Positions 34,701 to 46,800 of a stretch of DNA of 64,000 nt are shown here, piece by piece. Position 1 is the stretch's first letter; the number at the start of each line of letters is the position of its first letter. The stretch comes from Saccharum officinarum (taxonomy: Eukaryota; Streptophyta; Magnoliopsida; Poales; Poaceae): the NCBI GenBank assembly GCA_020631735.1, contig CM036225.1, positions 70,251,532 to 70,315,531 of the forward strand. Reading direction: 5' to 3'. The position numbers and the translations under genes were made by a program. The notes under the pieces were generated by a model. That model saw nothing but the letters and a program-made list of their open reading frames with translations. It searched no databases and had not been told where the DNA came from.

Positions 34701-35688
34701 TCTTGCATCAAGACAAAGATGAATCAAGTGGCTGGGCATCAATGAGAGGATCAGTTGGTTATGCAGCTCCAGGTATGCATCTAACCGCTCTCTTCTAATT
34801 AATCCACAATGTAGGCTAGAATAAAATTTAAGGTACTTTGGGTGTTTTACTTACTTAGATATGTAAATATAGCTAAACAGTAACTAAAATTTGAAGAATG
34901 TGAATGAGCTAAAATCTCTAAAATTATAGGGCGTGTTTGTTTCCGATTAAATCGGATTTGCGGCCACCCCACCGTGAGGATCAAAAAATTCCACCAAACA
35001 CCTCCCGGTATCATCGATTCTTTTCACCGTGCAAGGCACAAAAACCTCAAAATTGAACTAGCGCTCGTGTTTTCCATGCTGCGGGCTGGAGGCCACGGTC
35101 ATGATGCTGTGCCGCACAGTGCCGCACCGCAGTCCCAAACAAGCCCACAGTTAGACACTAAAATAAATATGTAAAATTAGTTGTCTGGAAATCATCTTTA
35201 TACTAACGTTATTGTATGAATATATATCAAAATTTTCTCCATAAACAAATTTATTAAAAAGGGATTCATGTTGTTTGGTTTCAGAGTATGGACTTGGCAA
35301 TGAAGTCTCCACTCATGGTGATGTATACAGCTTCGGCATACTATTACTGGAGATGTTGACTAGAAAAAGACCAACAGACAATGAATTTGGAGGAGCCATC
35401 AGGCTTCGAAACTATGTTCCAATGGCACTACTAGACAAAGTCAGTGTTATTGTAGATCAACAGCTACTAATAGACACAAAAGATGATGAACCAATCAATT
35501 CAAACTCCAGCAGTATGAGAAATGTGAGAAATGTGAGAATTGCCTGCATCACTTCAATTTTGCAGGTTGGGATTTGCTGTTCAGATGAGGTGCCAACAGA
35601 TCGCCCGTCAATCAGAGATGCTCTGAAAGAGTTGCAAGCAATTAGAGACAAGTTTCAGAAGCACCTCTGCTTGAAGGGTCGTAGTTAG
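31747..35688 (+). CDS. LRR-XII receptor-like kinase, copy 1 (two single-base frameshifts)
   Basis: A membrane receptor kinase of the Xa21/FLS2/EFR class, which senses ligands outside the cell and signals through a cytoplasmic Ser/Thr kinase. Exon 1 is 31747-34772, the intron 34773-35284, exon 2 35285-35688. The ATG at 31747 gives a signal peptide (LLLTFVFLACSPGSVS). An LRR N-terminal cap (TDHGALMSFKSHV, then CQWPGVACG) and more than 20 LRRs follow, then a transmembrane segment (IVSICSACVFVTLVFVLYTL). The kinase has the glycine loop GAGSFGSVYKG, VAVKVF, a non-RD catalytic loop (VHCDIKPSNVLL), DFGLARF, and YAAPE split by the intron. Non-RD kinases are typical of immune receptors. Compared with copy 2, one base is missing near 31967 (CTTGGCGTG instead of CTTGGCCGTG) and another near 33715. 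Otherwise the frame is open throughout. It is either a young pseudogene or an intact gene with sequence errors. Confidence 0.85.
34929..35147. mobile_element. MITE in the intron of receptor kinase copy 1
   Basis: The segment starts GGGCGTGTTTGTTTCC and ends CCAAACAAGCCCA, forming inverted repeats of the Tourist-like type. The introns of copies 2 and 3 lack it, so it was inserted after the duplications. Confidence 0.65.
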
Positions 35689-35870
35689 TTAGCTGAAGTG
35701 TGAAGGATTTCGTATGTGTTGTCTTGAGTACATGGGCAATGTGGTTAAAGCTAGGACATGAGTTGTAATTGATGGTTAAAAGATAAATTTTGGGTCCTAC
35801 ATTGTTTCCTTAAGGGTTGTAACCTGTTTCTACATGTGTTTGGTGACCTTCATGTAAAGCAACTACATGA

Positions 35871-36480
35871 GTAGCTGAATTTCGCTCAGGCGGCAAAGAC
35901 AGCAGTAGCAGGTTGAGGTTATTGAGCTAGTGGTGTACCACAGATTCTTTTTGGACATTTTGGTGTATGTGCGAAAATTGTACAATAACTTTGGCAAGAA
36001 CTATCTGCTGTGCTTTTGTCTACACTTATCATCATTACAGTGCACAGAAGCATGAAGCGTCATGAGGATGAGCTATGCAATGTAGGATTCAATCATGTAC
36101 TGTAGTGATAGGTCCACGCTAAAGTTGGGTAAAAGTGCAGCACAGCAAATCTGAGGCGCCGTCGTAGGTTAGCAGCAGAGGTAGGCAGGCGCTCTAGTAT
36201 CAGTGGCAAATACATACTCTATCCGAGCTGAGTGAGAATCCCGTAGCCTGGAGACTGGATGGAAGACGGAGAAATCTGCAGATTCTTGGGCGTCTGTCAG
36301 CGGCTCCGGCACCGGCACCGGCACCGGACCAACCGCCCAGGCGCAGTGTGTGATCACATTTTCACCTGGCTGGGGCTGCTCCATATTAGGAGCACCTGGT
36401 GATAGGAGATAGGCCTGAGACGGTGAGGCCTCGATGTCCTTGGTTGTTCTTATGGTTTTGGGCTCCACCCAAATGTATTT
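35871..36480. repeat. Segmental duplication downstream of receptor kinase copy 1
   Basis: The first part (35871 to about 36060, gtagctgaatttcgctcagg onward) resembles the sequence downstream of CPSF30 (28095-28255) and the flank of copy 2 (43509-43664 continued at 50167). The second part (about 36240-36480, with agattcttgggcgtc and ggcctgag) matches about 50850-51000. A ggcaccggcaccggcaccgg repeat is near 36307. No gene is supported. Confidence 0.75.
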
Positions 36481-37308
36481 GTTTTTCTCTCGGCTTGCCT
36501 TTCAAAACCGGTTATTGACTGCGATGACAACGGTATATTTTGGGTTCCAAATTCCATTATTTACCTACCATATACTCGTGTGTGTATCATTGGGTATCGT
36601 TCAAAAATATTAGTGTCCCGCATGCGCTTGCAAGTCAACATGAAGGTTGAGGACCAATTTGTATTGATTGAGGTCCAGGATGCGGTGGAGGATCTCAAGC
36701 TGGGAATTTGGATCTCTAGAAGCCTTTGTTCGATTTGCAAGTCTAGATCTGCAATTTCTAGGCGAGTTATGGTTGACTAATGCGAACACAAGGTTGATAT
36801 GTGCCCTTGTAGTTCGTTTTGTGATAAGTGATTATCAACGTGATCCATGACCTAGGTTGAGTTTGTGAGCTAACCATGGCGTGAGTTGGGTTGTGCAATA
36901 TGTTTCTAGCCTTGTGGTGTGCAGGTGTGGAGCCCGGATACGGTGATTGACGGCAAGGTGAAGGTCAAGTAGGGATGTACCATGCTGATGGACCGGGAGC
37001 GGTGAAGGGCGAACGTGAGGCTTGGACAGAGTAACCAGGAGACCGGGTGACCAGTCGCGGTGGCTGACATCTGAGACATCGACAAGTGCAAGTGTATATG
37101 GGTGATGAAGACGACGTCGATCAAGTCAAGATGGAGGACGATGGTGTCGTAGCACTTGGCGGAGGTCGGTGGGTCAAGTTAAGAAGGAAGGCGAAGGCGT
37201 CGAGCTTGGCAGAGGTCGAACACGCATCGACATCAGGGGTTTGGTGGTTTCGTCCTCAAAACCATCGGCGCGGTTTGGTGGTTTGGGCCTCAAAACCATC
37301 GGTGGTCA
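36481..37308. other. Unclassified repeat-like stretch replacing the 5' end of receptor kinase copy 2
   Basis: No gene was found. The part at 36900-37300 (gatggaccgggagcggtgaa, then ggtttggtggtttgggcctc and aaaaccatcgg, partly repeated) has the look of retroelement LTR sequence, but I found no diagnostic ends. Confidence 0.35.
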
Positions 37309-37759
37309 GTTTCGTTGATCTTGCTTGCATGTTCTCCTAGCTATGTCTCCACAAGCAACACCACCGACTACCTTGCGCTCATGTCGTTCAAGTCACACGT
37401 GAGCATGGACCCGTCGGGAGCCCTGGTGCAATGGGGCAACTTGTCTGTTCCCACGTGCCAGTGGCCCGGTGTGGCATGCGGCTTCAAGGGAAGCCAACTT
37501 GGCCGTGTGGTGCCGTTGAACCTCGCCGGGCTCAACCTTGTTGGCACCATCACCGCTGCCCTCGGCAACCTAACCTACTTGAGGATTCTCAATCTTTCAT
37601 TGAACCACTTCCATGGCATCATGCCACCAGAGCTTGGTAATTTTCGTGACCTTGAGACTCTTATACTTCAAGAAAACTCCATCGAAGGATATATTCCACC
37701 ATCACTCGCGAATTGTAGTCATCTTGTCGTCATCGCTCTTGCTACAAGGTGAAATACCA

Positions 37760-40084
37760 GGCACCGGTGGCCACCTCCCCTCCCCAGAGCCGCCCCCTCG
37801 GCCCCTCCTCCTTGTCCCCAACCCCCTTCTTCCCCTCCGCGACCCCGGGCCGCTCCAAGGCCATGAGATGGTCGTCCGAGTCCGATCTCAGCGACGACGA
37901 CTTTGACCCAGATCCAGCCCCGCTACAGCCAGGTTCCCCAGGTGGCGCCATCCGTCGGAGCCCGCTGGCGCAGGTCGTCCTGAAGGTAGGGGACCAACCC
38001 CAGCCGCACGCCTGTGCCACGTCGCGGCAGTCAACGGAGGCACCAGATTCAGATCCAGCAGCGGGCACGGAGCGCAAAGCCAGGCGCCGGGGGAAGCGTC
38101 GCCGTCGGCCTCGAAGTGAAAGGCGCCAACTTGCTGAGGCACGGGGGGCTGGCGCAGTGCCCCTGCAGGCTGCGCCGGCGCCAGGCGATGAGGCGCAGCA
38201 ACCCGCGGTGGCGGCCGCACATCCACGACACGTCACCGCCCGTCGCAACTCTGACCCGGGCCGCAGGCCCGTCCACCAGCGGCTGGGGCGTCGAGTCGCC
38301 GACGAGAGGATCCCGGCGCACCTCAGGCTCGGCTCGCGAGTTCCTCGGACAAACGACAGGCGCTCTTCGGCCTGACGCACGCGCCTCCTCCATGTCGTGC
38401 GCCCCGTGCAGCCGCGCCTGTCGATGCGGATGGCTTCACGCTCGTGCAAAGTCATCGACGCGGGCGCTCCCGAGCCTCGTCTCACCCTCGTCCCCAGCGG
38501 CCCATGCCGTCCTCACTTATCGGTCGTTGCTTCAACTGTTTGGCAGATGACCACGTCGCGGCCAGGTGCACCTTCCCGTCCCGCTGCCTCTTCTGCCTCA
38601 GCACGAGGCATCGGGCGTGGAACTGCAAACAGGGTCATCGTCCGCCTCGGCACTTCTCCTCGGACCAGGTGGGAGGGTCCCCAGGGCGTGGTCATCCTGG
38701 ATCGCTGCCGCACCAACCTCCCGGCAACGGCAGCGATCATCAGGGCACGGATCGCGCGCCGGAACCGCAAGTGTCCTTCCTCGTCGGTCAGATCCCCTGC
38801 CCGACCCACAGTCAGTTAGCAGTGGGGGGTGGGGGGCCATGCGACTATGGCAGTGGTGGCAAGGGGACTGCTCGCGCACCAGACACGCCACGCGGTGGCC
38901 GTCGTCGAAGCAGGCGGCGTCGAGGCAAGCGGCCGAGGGAGGTCAATGTTGTGACCACCACCGCTGCCACCGCCACCGACCCACTGGCACTTGTGCCATC
39001 TGAGGGTGCGGGGCCTCCCATTTGGGTTGACCCGATGCTTGACGAGCTCGATGCCTCTCTCGTCGCGCGCCCAGCTCCGACAACCGCCTCTTTGCAGTCC
39101 CGGGCAGCACCGTCGGACCCCCTGTCATCGCTACGTTTGATCCGGCTAAGCTTCGCAGCTGACGAGGAGCCGGTGGAGGTTGGCGAGGACACCACGACCG
39201 TGGCCTCTCCACTCAGCTCTGCAGATGCTGAGGCAGCAGGGGTGGATGTTGTGGAGGCCACGGCAGTGGCCTCCGACGACACCGGGGCCTCTGACGACGC
39301 CGGGGCACGACTGCCGACTGGCCCTGCTGCTGCTGATCCGGCTACCGCGGACTTCCTCAACTCTCCGTGTCTACCTCTGGAGGTTGAGGTGCTGGAGGAG
39401 GGTGCTGAGGTTGTGGCGGTTGCGGATGTCGGGGCACTTACCCCGCCACGCGCGACGGCTGCCGCGCCACCTGCACCTCCCAAGCCTGTTGCCGGTGTGC
39501 CTACGGTGGCCTCCGTGACGGCATTCGTCGACTCCTTCAGGCTGCCGCTGGAAGAGCCTTTGATCAAGGCTACACCTCGTGCAAGGATCCCAAGGAGACG
39601 CGACGCCGACTGGACCCCACGTCGCAGTGTCCGCCTGGCAGCGAAAGCGGCCTCCCGTGATCCGAATCCGAAGAGGCAGGCGAAGCGCGTTCTGATCAAC
39701 AAGTGGAAGCCTAGCCATGTCAATTCGGACACGCCGGACTCCATAGTCCACAGCGAGTTCCACAAAGTATTCGCCGAGACATCTCCGACTGCGAGGAGGG
39801 AGGCGATGAGTATATTATTCCCGTTGCGCGCTGATCACATTTTGAGTTCCTTGGCGGAGCACGAAGCAGCGCTCGACGACTGAGTAGCCGTCCTCGTCGA
39901 GTTAGTCGCACATTAGTTCATTCCTTAGTACGCCACTCTAAGCTCCACCGTTCAAGCCGGTGATCATTGTTAGTGTTCAACCCGTGTGGCTTATGGCAAC
40001 TCGCTGTTAGACCTACCGGGTACTGTACTTTTATTCCCACTTCTCTTAATGAAGAACGTGCAATGCACGATTTCGAAAAAAAAA
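37760..40084 (+). mobile_element. LINE-derived element carrying ORF1 only
   Basis: A 2.3-kb insert in the LRR region of receptor kinase copy 2. It ends with the usual LINE 3' tail (cttaatgaagaacgtg, then gcacgatttcg, then poly(A)). The host sequence of copy 1 (gaaataccaagagag) shows the empty site. Only CCA, or ACCA if one A of the tail is counted, is repeated at the junctions. No endonuclease or reverse transcriptase is present, so its movement must have depended on another LINE. Confidence 0.75.
38444..39883 (+). CDS. LINE ORF1-type nucleic-acid-binding protein (CCHC knuckles)
   Basis: An open frame of about 480 codons without an ATG at its listed start. It continues upstream in the same frame as APVDADGFTLVQS, the usual lead-in of grass LINE ORF1. 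Two zinc knuckles follow at residues 29-63: CFNCLADDHVAARC, then CLFCLSTRHRAWNC. Next come a basic Arg-rich stretch, a long Ala/Val/Asp-rich low-complexity part, and the C-terminal hallmark TPRRSVRLAAK. The likely true N-terminus (MRWSSESDLSDDDFDPD, near 37864) lies in another frame, so one frameshift separates it. ORF1 proteins bind element RNA. ORF2 is absent. Confidence 0.7.
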   Translation: MQSHRRGRSRASSHPRPQRPMPSSLIGRCFNCLADDHVAARCTFPSRCLFCLSTRHRAWNCKQGHRPPRHFSSDQVGGSPGRGHPGSLPHQPPGNGSDHQGTDRAPEPQVSFLVGQIPCPTHSQLAVGGGGPCDYGSGGKGTARAPDTPRGGRRRSRRRRGKRPREVNVVTTTAATATDPLALVPSEGAGPPIWVDPMLDELDASLVARPAPTTASLQSRAAPSDPLSSLRLIRLSFAADEEPVEVGEDTTTVASPLSSADAEAAGVDVVEATAVASDDTGASDDAGARLPTGPAAADPATADFLNSPCLPLEVEVLEEGAEVVAVADVGALTPPRATAAAPPAPPKPVAGVPTVASVTAFVDSFRLPLEEPLIKATPRARIPRRRDADWTPRRSVRLAAKAASRDPNPKRQAKRVLINKWKPSHVNSDTPDSIVHSEFHKVFAETSPTARREAMSILFPLRADHILSSLAEHEAALDD

Positions 40085-43000
40085 CCAAGCGAGTTCAGCT
40101 CACTGCATAATCTCAAGACGCTCTACCTAGGGGCAAACAAGCTAGAAGGAGCTATCCCTCCTTGGTTAGGAAACCTCTCTTCACTAGTATCCATAGACCT
40201 CCAGAAAAACGGTCTAGTGGGTCAAATCGCAGAATCATTAGGAAACCTTGAGCTTCTTACAGTGCTTTCTCTCTCAGTTAACAAACTTTCAGGTTCGATA
40301 CCTCATTCCATCGGAAACCTCCATTCCCTCAACAAACTTTTTCTACATGAGAACGGCTTTGAAGGATCTTTGCCTCATTCGATGTTCAATCTTTCTTCTC
40401 TTGAAATCCTGACAATAAATGACAACTTGACTGGGGTTTTCCCACCTGATATGGGCAACGAACTATTTAAACTAAAAACATTCATTATATCATATAATAA
40501 ATTTCATGGTGTCCTCCCCGCATCCGTATGCAATGCTTCCATGCTTCAATATATTGAAATAATAAGCACCTTCCTATCAGGAAGAGTTCCAGAGTGCTTG
40601 GGAGCTCACCAAATGAACCTGTCCGTAGTGGCACTTGTAGAAAGTGAGTTCGAAGCAACAAATGATGCTGATTGGAGCTTCATGTCTAGTCTATCCAATT
40701 GTAGCAATATGAGGCAACTAGGTTTGGAATCCAACAAACTCAAGGGCGTGCTACCCAATTCAATTGCTAATTTTTCAATAGGAATGGAGTTTCTTAGCAT
40801 AGAGGACAACAAGATAACTGGAACAATACCTGGAGGAATAGGGAACCTCGTCAACCTAGAGATACTTGTTATGGGTCAAAATATTCTTTTAGGCGCTATT
40901 CCATCGTCTCTCAGCAAACTCAAGAAGTTGAATTTATTATCTTTATCAAATAACATTTTGTCAGGACCCATCCTTGAAACTCTGGGCAATCTGACACAGC
41001 TTACAAAACTTTTTCTTAGTGGTAATCACATCAGTGGACCCATACCTTCAAGTCTCAAAAACTGTCCATTAGAAGTTTTGGATCTTTCTCACAATAATCT
41101 TTTTGGTTCAATACCTAAAGAACTATTTTTTCATATCAACATTGTCAATTTACATGAATCTTTCACATAATTCCTTGTTAGGGGCTTTGCCATCAGAAGT
41201 GGGCAATCTCAAAAACCTCAATGAAATTGATTTTTCCAATAATATGATCTCTAGTGAGGTCCCAGACTCTATTAGCGATTGTCAAAGCCTAGTATATCTC
41301 AGTTTATCTAGAAACACCATTCAAGGGAAAATTCCAGTATCACTAGGAACTATAAGGGGCCTCTTCAGACTTGATCTTTCCTACAATAATTTATCTGGGA
41401 CCATACTTGAGACCCTTGCCACATTAACGGGTATTTCTTCATTGAATCTCATGTTCAACAAACTCCAAGGTAGAGTTCCAACAAATGGTGTATTTCAGAA
41501 TGCAACTGTTGTCTTTATCACTGGGAATGATGGCCTATGTGGTGGTATCCCCCAACTGAAATTACCACCTTGCTCCAACCACAGCACTAAGAAGTCACAC
41601 AAGAAAATTGCGATGATACTTTCCATATGCAGTGGATGTATTTTTGTCACACTAGTATTTGTAGTATCCTCATTACACCAAAAGAGCCAGGAGACAAAAG
41701 TAATAAACCCACAAAGGTCAATCTTGAGTGAACAATATGTGAGGATTTCCTTTGCTGAATTGGCCAATGCAACAAATGGTTTCGCGTCTGAAAACTTCAT
41801 CGGAGCAGGGAGCTTTGGATCAGTGTACAAAGGCAAAATGCCAGTAAATGGTCAGGATGCAGTTGTCGCTGTTAAGGTTCTCAACCTCATGCAACGTGGC
41901 GCATCTCAAAGTTTTGTCGCAGAATGCAACACTTTAAGATGTGCTTGACATCGAAATCTTGTAAAGATATTAACCGTCTGCTCAAGTATTGATTTTCAAG
42001 GACGTGACTTCAAGGCCTTTGTCTATGAGTTTTTACCAAATGGAAATTTGGACCAATGGCTACACCAACATACTATGGAAGAAGATGGTGAACAGAAGTC
42101 ACTAGAACTGATTACAAGGGTACACATCGCAATTGATGTGGCAGCCTCGCTTGATTATCTACACCAATATAAGCCAACACCAATTGTTCACTGTGATCTT
42201 AAGCCAAGCAATGTTCTCCTGGACTGTGACATGGTTGCTCACGTTGGTGATTTTGGGCTAGCACGGTTCTTGCATCAAGACAAAGATGAATCAACTGGTT
42301 GGGCATCAATGAGAGGATCAGTTAGTTACGCAGCTCCAGGTATACTTCTACTTTTATCTCTTCTAATTAATCCACAACGTAGGCTATAGCTAAATTTAAG
42401 AGTTTTTTGGGTGTTTTACTTACTTAAATATCTAATTACAGCTAAACAATAGCTAAAATTTGAAGAATATGAAAGAGTTGAAATCTCTGAAATTTATAGT
42501 TAGACACTAAAATAATAGGATAAACTTAGTGTTTTGGAAATGAACTTTCTACTAACGTTACTGTATGAACATATATCAAAATTCTTCTTAAACAACTATA
42601 TTGAAAAGGTATTCATGTTGATGGTTTCAGAGTATGGACTTGGCAATGAAGTCTCCACCCATGGTGATGTATACAGCTTCGGCATACTGTTGCTGGAGAT
42701 GTTCACTACAAAAAGACCAACGGCCAATGAATTTGAAGAAGCAATTGGGCTTAGAAACTATGTTCAAATGGCAGTGCCGGACAGAGTGAGCATTATTGTG
42801 GATCAACAACTACTAACAGAGATACAAGATGATGAACCAAGCACCTCAAACTCCAGCAGTATTAGAGGTGTGAGAATTGCCTGCATCACTTCAATTTTGC
42901 AGGTTGGGATTTGCTGTTCAGATGAGACGCCAACAGATGGCCCATCAATTGGAGATGCTCTAAAAGAGTTGCAAGCAATTAGAGACAAGTTTCAGAAGCA

Positions 43001-43508
43001 CCTCTGCCATAAAGGGGGGCGGCATCAGTTAGCTGAAGTGTGAAGGATTTTTGTGTGTTGTCTCGAATATATGGGCAATATGGTTAAAGCTAAGACATCT
43101 GGTCATCTGGACATGAGTTGTAATTGATGGTTAAGAGATAAATTTTGGGTCCTACTTTGTTTCCCTATTTTGGGTTTTAACATGTTTCTATAGGCGTTTG
43201 GTGACATGCGTGTAAACCAACTACTCCTTCTGTCCCAGAAAGGTAGACGTCGGAGCTTCCCAAGAAAAAAATAGCAGACATGGCAAATTACCTGGTTAAC
43301 CTCACTGCAAAAACACTATGCGTCAGTAAAGTGGTACTGTATGAAACTGTAGCAGTCCTTTTTGTTCCTGTGCACACACTTTATGCCGTTGTCTATGCAC
43401 TATGCAGACAGTAAGTAGATGGGATCTATAGGCTATAGCGTCTTTCTTTCTAGTACCAGATTCAAAATGCTATAACGTCTAGTATTATGTGACAGGGGGA
43501 GTATATGA

Positions 43509-43664
43509 GTAGTTGAATTTTGCTCAGGCGGCAAAGACAGTAGTGACAGGCTGAGATTATTGAGCTGGCGGTGTGCCACAGTTTCTTTTTTTTTGACATT
43601 TTGGTGTATGTGCGAAAATTGAAAAGTAACTTTGGCAAGAACTATCTGCGCCGTGCTTTTGTCT
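43509..43664. repeat. Segmental duplication downstream of receptor kinase copy 2, left part
   Basis: Matches the flank of copy 1 (35871 on) and, less closely, the sequence downstream of CPSF30. It is interrupted at 43664 by a LINE and continues at 50167. A nearby segment (43230-43500) with tactccttctgtcccaga and gacagggggagta at its ends looks like a Stowaway-type MITE. Confidence 0.7.
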
Positions 43665-43823
43665 TTTTTTAGAAAATTGAATATATTAATATCCTAGCTT
43701 CTGTATCGAATAATGCATATATATGTTCCATATTACAACCAACCACAACTAAACAAGGTTCCAAGCAATCTCAAAAACAAAGTTTTGAAGCAAAGCAGAA
43801 GGTAAAAGTTTCAAATGCAACAT

Positions 43824-46800
43824 TTAACATGTAATTCTATTGCTGAATCTCCACCCATTTCTTGCAAACACCTCCATCGCGGTGGTCTTAAGCTGCCTGC
43901 ATCCCATCTTCATCCTTTGGCCATCCTCCTCCTTCTGAAGTAAGGACCAAAACCTGATCCAGTACGTCCTCCTGAAGATAACCTGCAAATAAGATGGTAA
44001 TGTGATCATGTCAAAGACCACTTCATTCTGGGTTAATCAAATTACCCAACACATCGCACTTGCACCCATGAGAATTTTGGCTTTCAGTTTCCTATTAAAC
44101 CCTTGTAACCAGCCTGTAAACATATTGTGTATACTAGTCAGGGGTATTAAATTAAAGGAAATCTGAATAGTTCGCCACACAAATTTAGCAAAATGACAAT
44201 CAAATAATAAATGTTGTATGGACTCCTCCGCGGAACAAAAACAACACTTCCTATCTCCTTGCCAATGTCGTCTCGCTAAATTGTCTTTTGTCAAGATTAC
44301 CCCCTTATATAAATACCACAAAAATACCTCGATTTTAAGAGGTAGTTTAAGTTTCTAAATTAAACTATTGTAAGGTATAGCTTTGGTTCCTAATAACGAT
44401 CTGTACATAGATTTGACTAAAAACGATCCATTGTGATGTAGCCCCCACACAAAGCGATCCCTCTGGTTTGTTAATTGTACATGTGCAACCAAAGCTACCA
44501 CATCATGCCATGCTTGTAAATTAACATCTATTAGGGACCTCCTAAAAGCTATATTCAACGGTGTTGTAGACATCACCGTTCTCACCGAAGCACCTTTTTT
44601 CCTAACAATGTTATAAAGCGCAGGAAAGAGCGATTTTAAAGGACGTGGTCTTATCCACACATCCTCCCAAAATCGTACCTGAGATCCATCACCAAGTTCA
44701 AACTTGCCTAACGAAAGGAATTCCCCCTTGACCTTCATGAGACCAGCCCAAAATTGAGAATCCCCAGGCATATATTAAACCTGAGTTAGGGTCTTAGTTT
44801 TTATATATTTATTCCTAAGCAATTGTTGCCAAATTCCATCTCCATTTAGCAACTTAAAAAGTCATTTACTTAGGAGACATTTATTTTGAACATCTAAATT
44901 TAAGATACCCAACCCCTCTTGATCTTTCAGTGTACAAACTACCTCCCATTTAGTCAATATATATTTCTTTTTGTGTTCGTCACTCTGCCAGAAAACCTTG
45001 ACCTGAAGTAATCCAACTTCTTCAGCACTCCTTTGGGTAATTCAAAAAAGGAAAGCATGAACATAAGAAGACTACTTAAAATAGAATTTAGTAGAACTAG
45101 TCTCCCTCCTACTGATAACATCTTACTTTTCTAGCAATTCAGCCTTCTTTGAAAATGCTCTTTGACGTGTTTCCAGTCCTTATTCATGAGTTTTCTATGA
45201 TGCATAGGAATTCCCAAATACCTAAAGGGAAAAGAACCTAAGTCACACCCGGAAATATGTGCATATTCACTTTGAATTGCTTTGGCTGCTCTATAGCAGA
45301 ACAATTCACTCTTATGGAAATTGATCTGGAGTCCTGATAACTGCTCAAACGCAAAAAGCAAAAGCTTCATATTTTTGGCCCTCTCTTGATCATTATCCAT
45401 AAAGATGAATGTATCGTCTACATATTGAAGGACTAAAAGCCCCTCATCCACCAAATGCGGGACAACCCCTCGGACCTGTCCAGCCTCTTTAGCCCGTGAA
45501 ATGAGAACAACCAACATATCAACCACTATATTAAAAAGGATAGGAGATAACGGGTCACCTTGCCGCACTCCATTCCAAGTTTGAAAATAATGGCCTATAT
45601 TATCATTGACCTTTATTGCAACACTCCCTCTAGACAAAATCTTGGAGATCCAATCACACCAAGTTTGTGAGAATCCTTTTATTCTGAGGACCTGTTGTAT
45701 AAAAGGTCATTTTAACTTATCATATGCTTTTTCAAAGTCTAACTTTAAAATCACCCCATCTTGTCTTTTCCTGTGTAACTCATGAATCGCTTCATGCAAC
45801 ATAACAACTCCTTCCATGATATAACGACCGGGGATAAAGGCTATTTGTGATGGTCCAATTAGTTTATCCACCACTTTCAAAATTCTATTATTTAGCACTT
45901 TCGTAAAGATATAAAATCTCACATTTAACCAGAAGATTGGCCTATATTGTTGAATTCTTACCGCATCAACCATCTTTGGTAGTAAAGTGATAATTCCAAA
46001 GTTTAAACTATGAATAAGCAGTCTCCCAGCATGGAATTCAACAAAGAGCTTCATTAAGTCTGGCTTTACTATATCCCAAAAAAATTGATAAAAATCCGCT
46101 GGAAAACCATCCGGACTTGGTGCTTTGTTATGTTCCATGTCCAAAACTGCCATTTTGACTTCCTCCTCACTGAATGGAGCAGTCAACAACTCATTCTCCT
46201 CTGATGAGACCTGAGGTATATCAAGTCTTATAGTCTCATCCATTGAGAAAGAATTCAGTGTATGAGGTCCAAACAGTCCTTTATAATACTCAGTTATATA
46301 ATTATTCAGGTTTGCATCCCCAACAATAATTCCTTCTTCATGTTCTAGTTGTACAATTTTTGTCTTTCTATGTCTTCCATTTGCCACCATGTGGAAGTAC
46401 TTAGTATTATCGTCTTCTTGCAATAACTTTGTTATTTTCGATCGTTGGAGCCAATAAATCTCCTCTTATCTCAACAACTTAGTTAACTGTCCTTTGAGAT
46501 TGTTTCTAAGATCCACCTCCTCAGGTGACAACAACAGAACCTCTGCTTTCCTATCCAACTCATCTATCTTAGCCAACAAATTAGATTAGGTTCTTATTTT
46601 GTGAAGATAAGTTCCTAGCCCAACCCCTAAGGAAGCGTCGTAGTCTCCTAATTTTATTTTGCCATTTCTCCAAAGGTGACCCAACCCTATTTTTAGATTC
46701 CCAAACCTCTTTGACCAATTCAAAAAAAACCATCTCTCGTCGCCACGCTAGTTCAAATCTAAAGTTTCTAGTGTTCCCTCTACGAGATGGCTCCCCAGTA

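Larger units (their letters stand above)
37309..43043 (+). pseudogene. LRR-XII receptor-like kinase, copy 2 (pseudogene)
   Basis: Homologous to copy 1 from TCSPSYVSTSN-like sequence on, but the start codon and most of the signal peptide are replaced by foreign sequence. The first part (37309-37759) ends in the LRRs, where a LINE-derived element (37760-40084) is inserted. The gene resumes at 40085 (EFSSLHNLKTLYLGANKLEG). About 290 bp of LRR sequence present in copy 1 is missing here, in frame. An extra T in a run at 41127-41132 shifts the frame. TGA at 41946-41948 replaces the CGA of copy 1 in the kinase domain. The rest of exon 1 (to 42339), intron and exon 2 (42631-43043) are intact, with HCDLKPSNVLL and DFG. 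It cannot make a full receptor. Confidence 0.9.

Noticed and set aside
36169..36468. Minus-strand 99-codon ORF with a partial counterpart at 50848-51099
   Set aside because: The similarity follows the DNA duplication, but the two frames differ by indels that are not multiples of three and start at unrelated positions, so there is no sign of coding constraint.
38845..39765. 306-codon minus-strand ORF opposite LINE ORF1
   Set aside because: It is an antisense shadow of an Ala/Val-rich frame. The plus frame has the zinc knuckles and the C-terminal hallmark.
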